DNA from: Magicicada septendecula
Lineage: Eukaryota > Arthropoda > Insecta > Hemiptera > Cicadidae
DNA: 64,000 nucleotides
Direction of reading: 5' to 3'
Assembly (NCBI GenBank): GCA_034769895.1
Contig: JAWRYS010001461.1
Span: forward strand, 124,001 to 188,000
The position numbers were made by a program, and so were the translations under genes. Position 1 is the stretch's first letter; every line of letters begins with the position of its first letter. Shown one piece after another: positions 1-11,486 of the stretch. The notes under the pieces are model-generated. The model was not told where the DNA came from, ran no database searches, and saw only the letters and a program-made list of their open reading frames with translations.

Positions 1-1279
1 AACCAAAACATATTATGTAAATTAAATTAGTAAATAAACCGGAATGGAAGGGAATTATTTTTCCATAAATAAAATATAAATTTATAATAATCACAAACTG
101 CCTACATAATAAAAATACTATGTGTTACTAAGCGTGATGAAAAATAACAAGTATTGTTAATAAGATATAAAAATTTTGAACTAAACCGGAGAGTTGAAGA
201 AACGATGCGACAAAAATTATAAAAAATAACCTTTTTTGGACGTTGGAGGAGGCGAAATCCACGCAAGAGTAATAAACAAAGTGAATACTAACTAATTATA
301 CCTGAGAAATCCAAATTAAATGGTGTTATACATTAAAAACCAGTGGATGAAACCATTCTGAGGATCCAATATAGTTCGGCCTACTTCCAGTAGACAATCA
401 GAAAATACTCTAAACGAAAAGGAAATAATAACGCAAGACGTACCTCATCACAGAATAAAACTTCAATCCAGTAAGGACAACACGGAGCGAGGTAATATAA
501 ACATTTTTTCGTAATAAGTCCAGAAGAAAACTCGTTTTTTAACAGTGAAATAGAACAAAAAATATTCATTTTATCATATGTTTCTTTCAAAAGTAAACAA
601 ATACATGCTGCTCTCTTACGGCAATTCCGGAAACTACGTAATATTTGAAAAATAAACAAAATTATTTATTAATTTTTGATATTTGTAAAGCGTAGCAATT
701 ATCCATTTTTGACACTCTCATAACACAAAGAATTCACCCTGAACCCTGGGGAATTACTAAGAATTATGTAATAACTGATGTATTTTATTATAGCGTAATA
801 TTGGTTAAATAACAACATATATGTTTTGTTCCTTAGACAGATCTATGTTTACTCGGTAAAGTCGAGATGATGTTTATTTTTTTAAAAGATTAATTGTGAT
901 ACCTATATTTTGGTGGCTGGAGACAAAAGTCAATAATCAATAAAGCAATATTATTGAAAATTAATATTGAATTATAACGTGTTATAATTTATTGTAGTGG
1001 GTAGTTAATGAAAATTTCAGCACAACATACAGAAGAAATCGTCACAACAGAGGGGCAATAATGATACTTACTCTCTCTTCTGTATAAGGCTGAACAAATT
1101 ACCTCCTTGACCCCAAATCACACACTCTCGATTTCTTTTAGATTGAGTAAAACAAGATAAACAAAATCCTTTATTTATACCGTTTAAAACGTCAGTTAGT
1201 ATAATTCAGAAGTGACGCATACTACTTAAGGTGTATCATAAAAATATACAAGACCCCATCATATAAGTAGCACGTTACA
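1..1279 (+). repeat. 5' LTR of E1 (truncated at window start)
   Basis: This is the 3' 1279 bases of an LTR whose full copy at 4015-5856 is 1842 bp, so about 560 bp lie left of the window. It ends CGTTACA. The few substitutions against the other LTR point to a fairly young insertion. The ORF of 92 codons on the minus strand of both LTRs is only a shadow of the repeat. Confidence 0.85.
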
Positions 1280-1385
1280 GAAATGGCGAACCCAACATTT
1301 GGGGCTTGACTAAAGGTGTACGTTTCGCTACTACCTCAAAAAGTGTTACGTTACAGAAATGGCGCTCAACGTAAAAGGGCGGTAA
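1280..1385 (+). promoter_or_regulatory. Duplicated primer-binding-site region of E1
   Basis: Directly after the LTR the strand reads GAAATGGCGAACCCAAC, with TGG at 1284. The stretch ACGTTACAGAAATGGCG then recurs, with TGG at 1360. The second copy therefore repeats both the last bases of the LTR and the TGGCG start of the site. TGGCGCCCAAC-type sites match the 3' end of tRNA-Lys in many retroelements; both copies here are imperfect. Confidence 0.6.
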
Positions 1386-1448
1386 TTAGAAAAGAATTTC
1401 GATATTTAATAAAAAATATACCAAAAAATCTAATTATCGTTGGCAGTT

Positions 1449-2465
1449 ATGAGAAAACAAGAAATGCCTAATACCCGAGGAAAATCGAAGAAGAGGGCAG
1501 AAGAAAAGGAGATTGAAGAAGGTGGACAGGAACAAGAAATAGAGTTAGTCACGGACAGTGAAATGGACCAACAGACAAGTGATACAGAAGAAACCGAAGT
1601 AGTTATGGATACGGAAAAGGAAATAGTGGAAGAGGATGCCCAAGGGGACCAACCAGACAAAGTGGTAGCCAGAGAAGAACCTAATTGGCAAGATCTGATG
1701 AAATTTATGGCAGAACAATTTAAGGAACAGAATAAACAAACTAATGAACAATTTAAGAAACAGGAGGAAAAATTTGACAAAATAGATGAAAATTTTAGAA
1801 AACAGGAGGAAGCCTTGAAACAAACCAATGAAGAAAATAAGGAGAATTTTAAGAAACAGGAGGAAAACTTAAAACAAACCATGAATGAACAATACCATGA
1901 ACTGAAGGAAGCGGTTGAAGGGCAAAGAGAAGAGATGAATGCAAAATTTGAAGAGAATAATAAGAATTTAAAACAATTTGAGTGTAAAATGGAGAATTTT
2001 AATAAGGAGATATGGAAAACTTTCGGAGAGAAGTTTGAAAATGTTAATACGCGTATCCAAAAAGCAGATACATACCAAGAGGAGACAAATAAACAAATGG
2101 ACCATAGTTCCAATAATTTGGATGAAACATTGGACAGCACTTCAGAAGGTATTAAAGTAAGTCCGAATACAGAAGAGAAGAGGAAGGAAATAGAAATTAC
2201 AGAATACCAAGGTGTAATGCCATCTGAAAATAAAAATAGCCACAACAACAAGGATATTCAAACCGTGGAAAAGAAGACCAAGGAAATAATAAAAACAAGT
2301 AGAAAGAGAATAATAAATACCAAGGAAGAATGGGAGATGATTACAGGTGGATTAATTAATGTACTCAACCTTCCAATTAACGAACAGAGGGAGTTAATTA
2401 AGTTTACATCTCAGTTAAATGTGTCAACGATGGAAGTGTATCAGACAATATCAGCCGTATCTTGA
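1449..2465 (+). CDS. Gag-like coiled-coil protein of E1
   Basis: The frame is open from 1440, but the first ATG is at 1449, giving 338 residues. Residues about 1-75 are rich in Glu and Asp. Residues about 80-205 are a long coiled coil built from imperfect 11-residue repeats of the type NEQFKKQEEKF. Residues about 265-338 are a basic and then hydrophobic C-terminal part ending in a predicted helical domain. There is no CCHC zinc knuckle, protease or RT motif. Position right after the LTR and primer site, and the lack of other ORFs, suggest a structural Gag that forms particles. It does not end in the DDGG motif seen in E2-E5, and similarity to them is limited to composition and coiled coil. 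The Gag role is inference. The host may use the AUG at 1449 or the AUG at 1464. Confidence 0.65.
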   Translation: MRKQEMPNTRGKSKKRAEEKEIEEGGQEQEIELVTDSEMDQQTSDTEETEVVMDTEKEIVEEDAQGDQPDKVVAREEPNWQDLMKFMAEQFKEQNKQTNEQFKKQEEKFDKIDENFRKQEEALKQTNEENKENFKKQEENLKQTMNEQYHELKEAVEGQREEMNAKFEENNKNLKQFECKMENFNKEIWKTFGEKFENVNTRIQKADTYQEETNKQMDHSSNNLDETLDSTSEGIKVSPNTEEKRKEIEITEYQGVMPSENKNSHNNKDIQTVEKKTKEIIKTSRKRIINTKEEWEMITGGLINVLNLPINEQRELIKFTSQLNVSTMEVYQTISAVS

Positions 2466-3953
2466 AGACGGAAGACAACATGCAAATATTGGGCAAATAA
2501 TCCAAAGGTAAAAGGGAATGGAATGAGATTAAATATGAGCAACTATGTTATGTTAGAGGAGGTACAATACTGGTTCGTTAAAAAGGAACGAATTATGACG
2601 GAAGACCGGTACTTAAGTGAAAGTTTTATAGCAGCAAAGTGGGAGAGCCGGATGGTAAGAAGATTATCAAGGAGAGAATTAATTACGAACACCCCAGCAA
2701 TCCGAGAACATGGAGTACCTGAAATAATGGACCACGGTTAAACAGACTCCAAACAAACCAGAAAAAAGGGACGGATTTTATGAATACAGGACCAAGCAAC
2801 CCAGTGTAAATAGAAAACCCCAAAATTCTAAAAGCACGTAAGGACAACTTACTCAAGGTATGTCGAACAATAATTTAAAATGAAGAAACTAAAACCCCAA
2901 AATTCAAAAAGTATGTAAGTACAACTTACTTAAGATATTTCGAAACCATATAATTTAAAATAAAAAGACAAACCACTAAGAAAATGTAAGAACAGATTAT
3001 ATAATTTAATTATAAATAACTGATTTAAACTGAAATAATAGGAAAAGTAATATTTTTAATGGTAACAAACAGAAAAAGAATTATATGTTGAATGGTAATG
3101 TGCTCAGATAAGAAGAATAAAGAATAATTTAATGACTCCAATGAAATTGAAGGAGGATGATAATTAATACAACAAAAATTAGAATTTCTCGGAATTGAAG
3201 ATTATATAAGAAGAAATGATACGGAGAAATATGTCACAAGAAGTAAAGTCAAAAGAATTTTAACATAAGGCCTATCAATGATGTTATATGCTATTAGTCA
3301 ATGGAAAAGAAGAAGGAATCAAGAAGAAGAAATATATAAATAAATACAAACAGCTACAGTATGAAGAATCCCAAAAGTGTTTGGTACTAGTCGCTAATTG
3401 ACTACTACTTATAATTTTTTTATTTTTTTATGTATTGACCGTAGAAATGTTCCGGCAATAATTTTTATGAGCAGGGATGATGTTCCCCTGGTCTCAGAAG
3501 GTGTAAGGATGGACAGCGGTGTATGGACCCAGAGTGGCCACCCGACTGGAACCACCGCACAAGATAGGGAAAATGTTAGGGAAATTGAATATTTAAGGGA
3601 TAATAATTATAAAATAGCTGAAAAGAGTTATATTAGATTCCAGATGTATAAATGAAGAAAATAGAAGGAAGATAGCAGACAGAAGCTTAATTGATAAAGC
3701 GAGTATATAAAAGTAAATAGAAATGAGTGTTGAAACAATTTTAATATGATTAATGTGACCAGTCCTTATCAAATAAAATGTGGAAGTACCACTAACCCCG
3801 AGAAATAATTGATGAATTTGCCTCCAAGAGAGAGAGAGTTAAGTAAGAAAACGACAATTACCACAAGTCTGAATTACCAGAGTTTATAATCAGTAAGAAA
3901 TGAAACACTATTATGAAAACAAAGTCAAGACCATTAGAAGACTTGAACCAATC
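2466..3953 (+). other. E1 internal region after gag, no recognised gene
   Basis: About 1.5 kb of AT-rich sequence with stops in all frames. Two short frames (2523-2741, 72 codons; 3398-3655, 85 codons) have no family signature I recognise. No RT or integrase motif was found, so pol appears deleted, not merely frameshifted. Confidence 0.5.
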
Positions 3954-4014
3954 AACAATTTATTTCTATCAACAAGTTGAACTAAAATAAATTTGTTCTA
4001 GTGGGGGGGCTTTA
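3954..4014 (+). promoter_or_regulatory. Hairpin plus polypurine tract of E1
   Basis: AACAATTTATTT at 3954 can pair with AAATAAATTTGTT ending at 3999 (one bulge), and the inner TCAAC-AA-GTTGA also pairs. The hairpin is followed at once by TAGTGGGGGGGC and then the 3' LTR at 4015. The G run is the probable plus-strand primer (PPT). The hairpin-then-PPT layout is shared with E2, E4 and E5. Confidence 0.5.
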
Positions 4015-5856
4015 TGTAACGGTACATAACCCGGTCCCAATAAAGTAAATCATTAGAATAAAAGTCAGAAATGGGTAGAACTAAAGCTCGCTCAAAATTT
4101 AATTATATCACTCCACATAATAAACAATTCGAGTGGTATATAGTGCGAAGTGAGTTCTAGTGTACCCAATGAGGTGAAAAACCAAAGTGAAATTAATGTA
4201 TTACTAAACTGTGCTGTATGTTTTGGATAGGATAAAACTATGGAAGTAGTATGTAATAATACTAATTGATTTTTGTAATTTTATTTATTTATTGTAATTT
4301 ATATTGTATGAACCACAATTTGTTATACCCAAGTTAATATTATATTGTTTCAAATAATTATGTTAGATTGTAAGAAAACCCAGGGTTAATTTTAAAAGAC
4401 ATAAAAATTTTAACTACCAAAGATAATATAAAATTAAAATAATCCTATGAAGGAAATGACAACAGGAAGTAGTACCGGGTATGAACACTATTCGAGACTA
4501 AATAAATAATATATAAATTTACTTAATGATAATAAAATGATAAAATATTTATATACAATGTCATAAAAAAAAAATTAACCAAAACATATTATGTAAATTA
4601 AATTAGTAAATAAACCGGAATGGAAGGGAATTATTTTTCCATAAATAAAATATAAATTTATAATAATCACAAAACTGCCTACATAATAAAAATACTATGT
4701 GTTACTAAGAGTGATGAAAAATAACAAGTATTGTTAATAAGATATAAAAATTTTGAACTAAACCGGAGAGTTGAAGAAACGATGCGACAAAAATTATAAA
4801 AAATAACCTTTTTTGGACGTTGGAGGAGGCGAAATCCACACAAGAGTAATAAACAAAGTGAATACTAACTAATTATACCTGAGGAATCCAAATTAAATGG
4901 TGTTATACATTAAAAACCAGTGGATGAAACCATTCTGAGGATCCAATATAGTTCGGCCTACTTCCAGTAGACAATCAGAAAATACTCTAAACGAAAAGGA
5001 AATAATAACGCAAGACGTACCTCATCACAGAATAAAACTTCAATCCAGTAAGGACAACACGGAGCGAGGTAATATAAACATTTTTTCGTAATAAGTCCAG
5101 AAGAAAACTCGTTTTTTAACAGTGAAATAGAACAAAAAATATTCATTTTATCATATGTTTCTTTCAAAAGTAAACAAATACATGCTGCTCTCTTACGGCA
5201 ATTCCGGAAACTACGTAATATTTGAAAAATAAACAAAATTATTTATTAATTTTTGATATTTGTAAAGCGTAGCAATTATCCATTTTTGACACTCTCATAA
5301 CACAAAGAATTCACCCTGAACCCTGGGGAATTACTAAGAATTATGTAATAACTGATGTATTTTATTATAGCGTAATATTGGTTAAATAACAACATATATG
5401 TTTTGTTCCTTAGACAGATCTATGTTTACTCGGTAAAGTCGAGATGATGTTTATTTTTTTAAAAGATTAATTGTGATACCTATATTTTGGTGGCTGGAGA
5501 CAAAAGTCAATAATCAATAAAGCAATATTATTGAAAATTAATATTGAATTATAACGTGTTATAATTTATTGTAGTGGGTAGTTAATGAAAATTTCAGCAC
5601 AACATACAGAAGAAATCGTCACAACAGAGGGGCAATAATGATACTTACTCTCTCTTCTGTATAAGGCTGAACAAATTACCTCCTTGACCCCAAATCACAC
5701 ACTCTCTATTTCTTTTAGATTGAGTAAAACAAGATAAACAAAATCCTTTATTTATACCGTTTAAAACGTCAGTTAGTATAATTCAGAAGTGACGCATACT
5801 ACTTAAGGTGTATCATAAAAATATACAAGACCACATCATAAAAGTAGCACGTTACA
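4015..5856 (+). repeat. 3' LTR of E1
   Basis: Complete LTR of 1842 bp running TGTAACGGTACA to CGTTACA. It is followed directly by an (AT)n tract. The first 12 bases are the same as those of the E2 LTR and of the possible solo LTR at 37806. Confidence 0.85.
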
Positions 5857-5962
5857 ATATATATATATATATATTTCAAACACTTTCTGCTACAGTCCGT
5901 TTCTTGATGTATATAATACTATAATACTTATAACTATTTTACCTCAAGATGTATTTTTTCCT

Positions 5963-6394
5963 TTAGGGACATGTTTCGGGAGATCCTGTTCTCCCATCTT
6001 CAACCTTCGCCATCTTGCTTCTGGTGCAGTATTTGTGTGTTGGCTTCTGGATGTTATTATGGTGGTTTGTTGGTCTTTGGTCCTTCAATGTTGCATTATT
6101 GTGTGTGGTTGTGGTATCTGTTTTTGTATTTTGTGTATTTTCGATGTTGAGTGCTTTGAATATTGTGTCATGTTTTGTATTGATTTGTATTTGTTCTGGT
6201 ATTAATTTGTTTTGTGTTTTATGTTTGTAAATCTGTAAATTTTCCCAAATGTTCATTATGGTGCCTTTGTGTGGTATATGTTTTATTAGTGTTACATTGG
6301 TTATGTCTGGGAATTCATGTCCTGTGTTTATTGCATGTGTGGCTAAATTGGATTTATATATGTTTGGTTTTTTGTATGCATTTAGGTGTTCAAA
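5963..6394 (-). pseudogene. PLE GIY-YIG endonuclease C-terminal fragment (left arm)
   Basis: This is the mirror copy of the frame in the right arm. It covers only the distal half of the endonuclease region: a FxEHLxAYKKPxxYKSNLAxHAIxTGHEF segment followed by KGTxMNxWENLQIYK. Those are the residues that follow the GIY-YIG core in Penelope-like polymerases. The core itself and the RT are missing, so it cannot act as an enzyme. The two arms carry no visible difference in this frame. Confidence 0.65.
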
Positions 6395-6415
6395 TGCATT
6401 TTGAAAAAACGTTAT

Positions 6416-6847
6416 TTTGAACACCTAAATGCATACAAAAAACCAAACATATATAAATCCAATTTAGCCACACATGCAATAAACACAGGACATGAATTCC
6501 CAGACATAACCAATGTAACACTAATAAAACATATACCACACAAAGGCACCATAATGAACATTTGGGAAAATTTACAGATTTACAAACATAAAACACAAAA
6601 CAAATTAATACCAGAACAAATACAAATCAATACAAAACATGACACAATATTCAAAGCACTCAACATCGAAAATACACAAAATACAAAAACAGATACCACA
6701 ACCACACACAATAATGCAACATTGAAGGACCAAAGACCAACAAACCACCATAATAACATCCAGAAGCCAACACACAAATACTGCACCAGAAGCAAGATGG
6801 CGAAGGTTGAAGATGGGAGAACAGGATCTCCCGAAACATGTCCCTAA
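6416..6847 (+). pseudogene. PLE GIY-YIG endonuclease C-terminal fragment (right arm)
   Basis: About 143 residues open from the palindrome centre to a stop before the arm end. The segment HLNAYKKP...SNLATHAINTGHEF and the later KGTIMNIWENLQIYK are typical of the region after GIY-YIG in Penelope-like elements. The tail is rich in Thr and Asn, and its last codons (around GSPETCP) overlap the hammerhead-like core. It starts inside the domain, so it is a 5'-truncated retrocopy. Confidence 0.65.
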
Positions 6848-6866
6848 AGGAAAAAATACATCTTGA
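6811..6866 (+). ncRNA. Hammerhead-ribozyme-like core of PLE1 (degenerate)
   Basis: TTGAAGA is followed by a GGGAGA...TCTCCC stem and then GAAAC. This is the CUGANGA-stem II-GAAA order of hammerhead ribozymes, which are known from Penelope-like elements. The essential first C of the core is a T here, so this copy is probably inactive. The mirror copy lies in the left arm. Confidence 0.5.
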
Positions 6867-6888
6867 GGTAAAATAGTTATAAGTATTA

Positions 6889-6891
6889 TAG

Positions 6892-6926
<35 letters not shown>
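6889..6926. repeat. (AT)n microsatellite
   Basis: A run of TA/AT dinucleotides at the outer edge of the right palindrome arm; a matching run lies at 5856-5874 outside the left arm. Confidence 0.85.
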
Positions 6927-6931
<5 letters not shown>

Positions 6932-8493
6932 GAATCCTAAACACAAATTCATTATGGCAAACAATCTAGCTATTTAAAATTCACTGATCAGTTTTCCTGA
7001 TACTAATATTTCTTCAAAGCGAAATCATAATTATTTTATGCTTGACACCAGTATTAATGCCATCTACTTAATATCTGATATTCATTTAACGTTACTACCC
7101 CTGTAGTAACCTCCTCACCGCACACTCTATGACCCCCCAACATAATATAACATAATAAAACATTAACATTGCTACATTTACATTAAACAATTCACATTTA
7201 AAATAATTTGTATAAAATTTATAAACACTACTATTATCATTTCCCTCATCTCTTTTATATCAAACTTTTAATTATTCATTATTGTACCATTTAATTCTAT
7301 AAAAATTCAAATTTATTATTAACATTCATGTTACATCACATTTCATTTCTTACTACCTTTCTACTATGAATTCTCTATTTAACCTTTCACATTTTGATCA
7401 TTAATTAGTCTGAGTGACTCCTGTATTCACTATAACTTGACTTATTGAATTGGCATTTATATCTACAATCTTACTCCCCTTCTTCCTACTAACAATCATT
7501 AACAGATTTCATAGGGTGACACCAATCTCTCAATAATAACCCCCTTCAACACTAATTCCACTTATACCATTCTCCTCTTTAAATAAAATGACTAATACCC
7601 TCTTTCTATCTAGGATGTGTGTTCCCGACCTTGGCAATTCCATTCATCACCTTTTGCCCTTCCCATAATCTCGGCAATCACTCCTCGACCCTTCACAATT
7701 ACCTGCCCAACGACGCACGTTGATCACTCCTTACCACCTCACCCATACTACAAAATATCACCAGCAACTATTTACTCTCTAATTACATTACCCTCTCTGT
7801 CTACATCTAAGCACTACCACTACTGTGTCCCTACTAATACCCTGTTTCTGCCTTACTTTTATTCTACAATTCTTATTTTCTCTTAACACCCACTAAAGTT
7901 AACTTTGACTAACTCAAATGCCTTATTTAAATACTCATTATTACCCAAACTCTATCTTTTTATAAATTTCACCTTAATATGATCATTGACAATTGCCCTA
8001 GAAAATTCATCACTTACCTCCTAATAACAATACCTCACAACACTTGAACATATTTATGATTAATCATTTACTATTCTTTAGATAATCTAAATCTCATAAA
8101 ATCATTTAACTTCATTTTCAAATCTTTTTTATACAACATTTTAAATTAATTAATTAATTTATCTCCATTATATAATTCAATCAATCATTTAAAATTTCAC
8201 AATTACTTTAGTTACCGGTACCTTAAACTTCATAATTATTCTCATTACATTTATTTAGTCTGAAAAAAATGTTATCACTATTATTTAATCAACTCGTATT
8301 ATCTACATGGTTTACATAAAAATACATATAATACACAACATAATGTAATACACAAATACCTTGACATTAACACACAAAAGAATATACAATCCAACTTATT
8401 CTTTGTTATCACCGACCACAACTCGTTTCATAAGACAATCCATTTCAAAACCACACTGTTCACATAGTTAAATGTTCATACACAATAAAACAC
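6927..8493. other. AT-rich region, no gene; probably 3' part of E3
   Basis: About 1.6 kb with no supported gene. Since E3 lies on the minus strand just to the right, this is where its 3' internal part and 3' LTR should be. I could not find a copy of the E3 LTR end or a hairpin-PPT here, so the element looks truncated. A short stem (GTTACTAC-CCCT-GTAGTAAC) occurs near 7090. Confidence 0.4.
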
Positions 8494-9676
8494 TTATCCA
8501 CCATCATCAAATAACCATCTAATCTTAGGTCTATACAAGTCATTTATTATTGAATATTTTATATTATTACTGTCAATATAGTACTCTTTTAATTCTTCAT
8601 ATATTTCCACAATAATATTTGAATTATTATGCTTATTCCATATTACTTCATCATGTAACATGTCATCATAGTCGCCCTTAGTATAATTTTTCATAATCAG
8701 GTAAATTAATAATTCATTGTTATCAACATCATCTCCTACTGCTGCTATATCAGCTTCAATACAAGGTACGTATTCAATATAATTACCAGCTCTCTCTACA
8801 TCTAACCTTTCTACAAATTCTTCATAATTTCTATTCACCTTAAATAATTTTATCTCTCTTTCTACCCACAACTCTCTCTCTAAATATCTCTCACCATAAC
8901 ACCAAGTCACACTCTCTCTCTCAATATATGCAGGGGACACTACTACTTTATTATTACACCACCTATCAGGTGCACAAAAAATCCACAGGGACGGCTATTT
9001 GCAGACCATGTGTCTTCCAAATACGCTCGTGAAGCCTTTTCTTCACCCCCGACTACAACATCACGGGAAAAATTTACCCCCTGCAACCCCTCTACCTGTA
9101 TACTCTTTCTCCACTTTCTCTCTGACTCATCAACACACACTAACATTCCATCATTATATTCTACTCCCTCTAAAATTTCATCAGTACTCCCAATATTCAC
9201 AACCTAACTCTATAGCACCATATTTTTAATTATATCATTGTTATCAATTGTGAACTCATTATTCAAATCATTATTACTCACCTTGTTATTAATTCTTTCT
9301 TCCTTATTTTTCGTGAAGGTAAGTACCTTCTTTGTAAAGTTATCAATCATGTTATTTACTCTGTTTATTTGCCTATCAAACACCTCGCTAACTATTTTTT
9401 CTTTCATATTTTCAAAATGTGTATTTAATTCGTTAATCTGTTTATCAAAATTAAAATTTTGTTTTTTGATTTCGTTTTTCACTTCATCAAACTTTTCGTT
9501 TAACTAAAGTTAACAAAAAGCAATTTCATCATCTTTATCATATCATTATCTTCAGCCTTTTTAGTCGGGGCTGGCGTTGAGTGAATTCCTTCACTCATGA
9601 TTTGCGACTCAGTCACGCTTATTTGGCTTTCATTTACAATGTCAGTGAGGCTAACATTTTCATTATTGTTTGCCAT
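8494..9676 (-). pseudogene. Gag-like protein of E3, frame-broken
   Basis: Reading on the minus strand from ATG at 9676, the start is clearly homologous to E5 Gag: both have a block like SLTDIVNESQISVTESQIM, then HSTP and an EDNDxIKMMKLLF motif. A stop appears soon after this motif, near 9510. The frame then continues as coiled coil (9210-9482), a middle piece (8943-9200) and a C-terminal piece (8494-8940), with frame breaks between them. The C-terminal piece has WCYGERYLERE...IKLFKVNRNYEEF, matching E2, E4 and E5, and ends FDDGG at 8494. The role as Gag is inferred from its place after the LTR and primer site. It is an old copy and is not translatable as one protein. Confidence 0.7.
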
Positions 9677-9829
9677 TTTAGAGTTTTAAATATATATTTA
9701 AAATATTACTATATATCTACCATATACTCGACACAACATAACCTAATTTCTTACGTATCACGTCACACATTAATCCAATAACCGTTCTGTCTCTTTTGCC
9801 GGCTTATTTATATAAAAGTTTATTTATAT

Positions 9830-9952
9830 AATGTCCCTAGTTCGGGCAGCCATTTGTTAATAAACTCACTTTTGATATTATAAATTTTTAAGTGACTTAC
9901 CTTGTGAGATCTGATTAACACTTATTTGTTGACATACTAGTTCAGGCGCCAT
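9830..9952 (-). promoter_or_regulatory. Duplicated primer-binding-site region of E3
   Basis: On the minus strand, TGGCGCCTGAACTAG starts at 9951, directly after the LTR end ACACAACA. A second site, TGGCTGCCCGAACTAGGGAC, starts at 9852. Both resemble the tRNA-Lys3 primer site TGGCGCCCGAACAGGGAC. The second copy matches better over its 3' half. Confidence 0.6.
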
Positions 9953-10020
9953 TGTTGTGTTACCAACATTACGTATTTTTTGCGTTCGGGTCCAAGGTTC
10001 TTTTTAAGCGAAGCTGAGAT
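9953..10020 (-). repeat. End of the 5' LTR of E3 (outer boundary not found)
   Basis: The minus strand reaches the primer site through ...GGTAACACAACA, and further upstream it has TTGGACCCGAA, which also occurs near the end of the E2 LTR. The LTR must extend to higher coordinates, but I could not place its TG start because no second LTR copy is visible. Confidence 0.4.
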
Positions 10021-10302
10021 TGAACGGTTATCAGAAATGACAGACGCTAATATTTCTATTGACAACTGGTAATTTAATTTCAAACATTTTGGAAGTACAA
10101 CACACATAAAAACAAAATGGCCACGGCACTTTCACTGCCTGAGCATTACATGTGCCTTGATTACATAATATATTTTAAGTTTAAGTTACTATCAAGTGGT
10201 TTTAAAATTTATGCAGTTTGCTCTTTCTCATAGTTACTTTTCTGATCACGTAACGTGAACCAATGCTTAGTGATCTGGTTCTAGGCATATACCGGTATAC
10301 AA

Positions 10303-10310
10303 GCTTACAC

Positions 10311-10348
<38 letters not shown>

Positions 10349-10361
10349 CTACTACTACTGA
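10303..10361. repeat. (CA)n then (CTA)n microsatellites
   Basis: A CA run of about 40 bases is followed without a gap by five CTA/ACT units. Confidence 0.9.
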
Positions 10362-11428
10362 AAAGTGGTACATTTTGTTTAATTTGAGCTCATAAATTTA
10401 TTAAAATCTTGAAGTTTACTTCCCTGAATTAGATGATAGTTGATGATAATCAGACGTCCCTCATGGTTCCTCCTGTGATTGCCGAATTATTGAAAGTCTT
10501 TCTGTTATTGCTGTTTCACTGATTTTACTTTACATTTTCTAAACTGCTATTGTCAACTGATTTCACTTGTACATTTTAACTACATTTTTACCAAATTCTA
10601 TGTTGTTGCTGGCAATTACTGGCAATTTCTGGCCAGCTAGTTAGTTAGCGTGCATCTCGCACAAGTACTGCTGGGTAACTGGGCAGATAACATGGCGGAT
10701 TTTTCACTAGTGGAAAGGGTTATTACGTCATTGAATCTATTGTTTTGCGGTGATGACGGTATTGTGTTACATCGCAACGATTACGTTTTATATAGTTTGA
10801 TGACTTTTTTAGGAGTGTCTGTTTGTTGCTGCGCATGACTTGCTGACAATCGGCACGTACACCAGTGACCTTGACGCCAATTCGTCGTGGCGAACTGCGT
10901 TGTAGTATATTGGGAAACCTTTTACTTTCACATATTTGCTTACATTTGAATAAAAAAATAAAATTATATTTCCCTGTACCCACAAATTCCTATACTGATT
11001 TAATGTACCATTACAGTATCTCACCTTACTGCTTTATGTACAGCAAAATTAAAAGCTAAAGGCATATATGCACATATGGACAAGTCCACTTTGAAACTGA
11101 GAATGGCGGGAGGGTAACGGAGAATCAGCTGCTATGCAAGTGAATGTGTTGCCAACATACGGGTCATGTTTTAGTTACGTTGTTAATTACTGTGTTACGT
11201 ACTACCTCAGTCTGTATATTATTATCTCAGTTTAGTATCAATTATGTTGTTGTTTTACAGTTCATTTTAATCGTTTAAACAGAACTATTCATGCTAGCTT
11301 TAGCACATACTTGAGCGAGTCTGTAGGTTTTTTATTAACGTCTTGCTTATCTTTACAATAAAAATAGATAAGTATAAAAAAAACAGTACAGAAATAATAG
11401 TAGAATATTAGTTCTATTATGATACAAA

Positions 11429-11452
11429 ACGTATGTGTGTGTGTGTGTGTGT

Positions 11453-11485
<33 letters not shown>

Positions 11486-11486
11486 A
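11429..11486. repeat. (GT)n microsatellite
   Basis: A run of GT units interrupted once by TATGT. Confidence 0.9.

Larger units (their letters stand above)
1..5856 (+). mobile_element. LTR retrotransposon E1 (gag-like only, 5' end cut by window)
   Basis: Positions 1-1279 repeat as 4577-5856 with about 99% identity and one 1-nt indel, so this is a direct-repeat pair flanking 1280-4014. The downstream copy starts TGTAACG at 4015 and ends CGTTACA at 5856, a perfect 7-bp inverted terminus typical of LTRs. The internal part has a primer-binding-like site just after the 5' LTR and a G-rich tract just before the 3' LTR. The only clear ORF is a gag-like coiled-coil protein; I see no protease, RT, RNase H or integrase, so the element is non-autonomous. 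The left target duplication lies outside the window. Confidence 0.85.
5911..6899. mobile_element. Penelope-like element fragment as a 484-bp-arm palindrome (PLE1)
   Basis: 5911-6394 is the reverse complement of 6416-6899, with a 21-bp centre. By eye the arms look essentially identical. Each arm codes for the tail of a GIY-YIG protein that ends next to a hammerhead-like core. AT microsatellites lie on both outer sides. Inverted head-to-head copies are known for Penelope-like elements, which supports the assignment; no RT domain is present here. Confidence 0.75.

Noticed and set aside
381-659. 92-codon minus-strand ORF in both E1 LTRs
   Set aside because: It occurs twice only because the LTR is duplicated; no motif, and no start context or splice partner.
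1430-2251. A 273-codon minus-strand frame opposite the E1 gag
   Set aside because: It is the antisense shadow of a Glu/Lys-rich coiled-coil gene, giving a Ser/Phe-rich artefact with no family features.
7617-7886. 89-codon plus-strand ORF near E3
   Set aside because: Low-complexity Pro/Ser/Thr composition, no splice signals or homology, and it lies in the presumed 3' part of E3.
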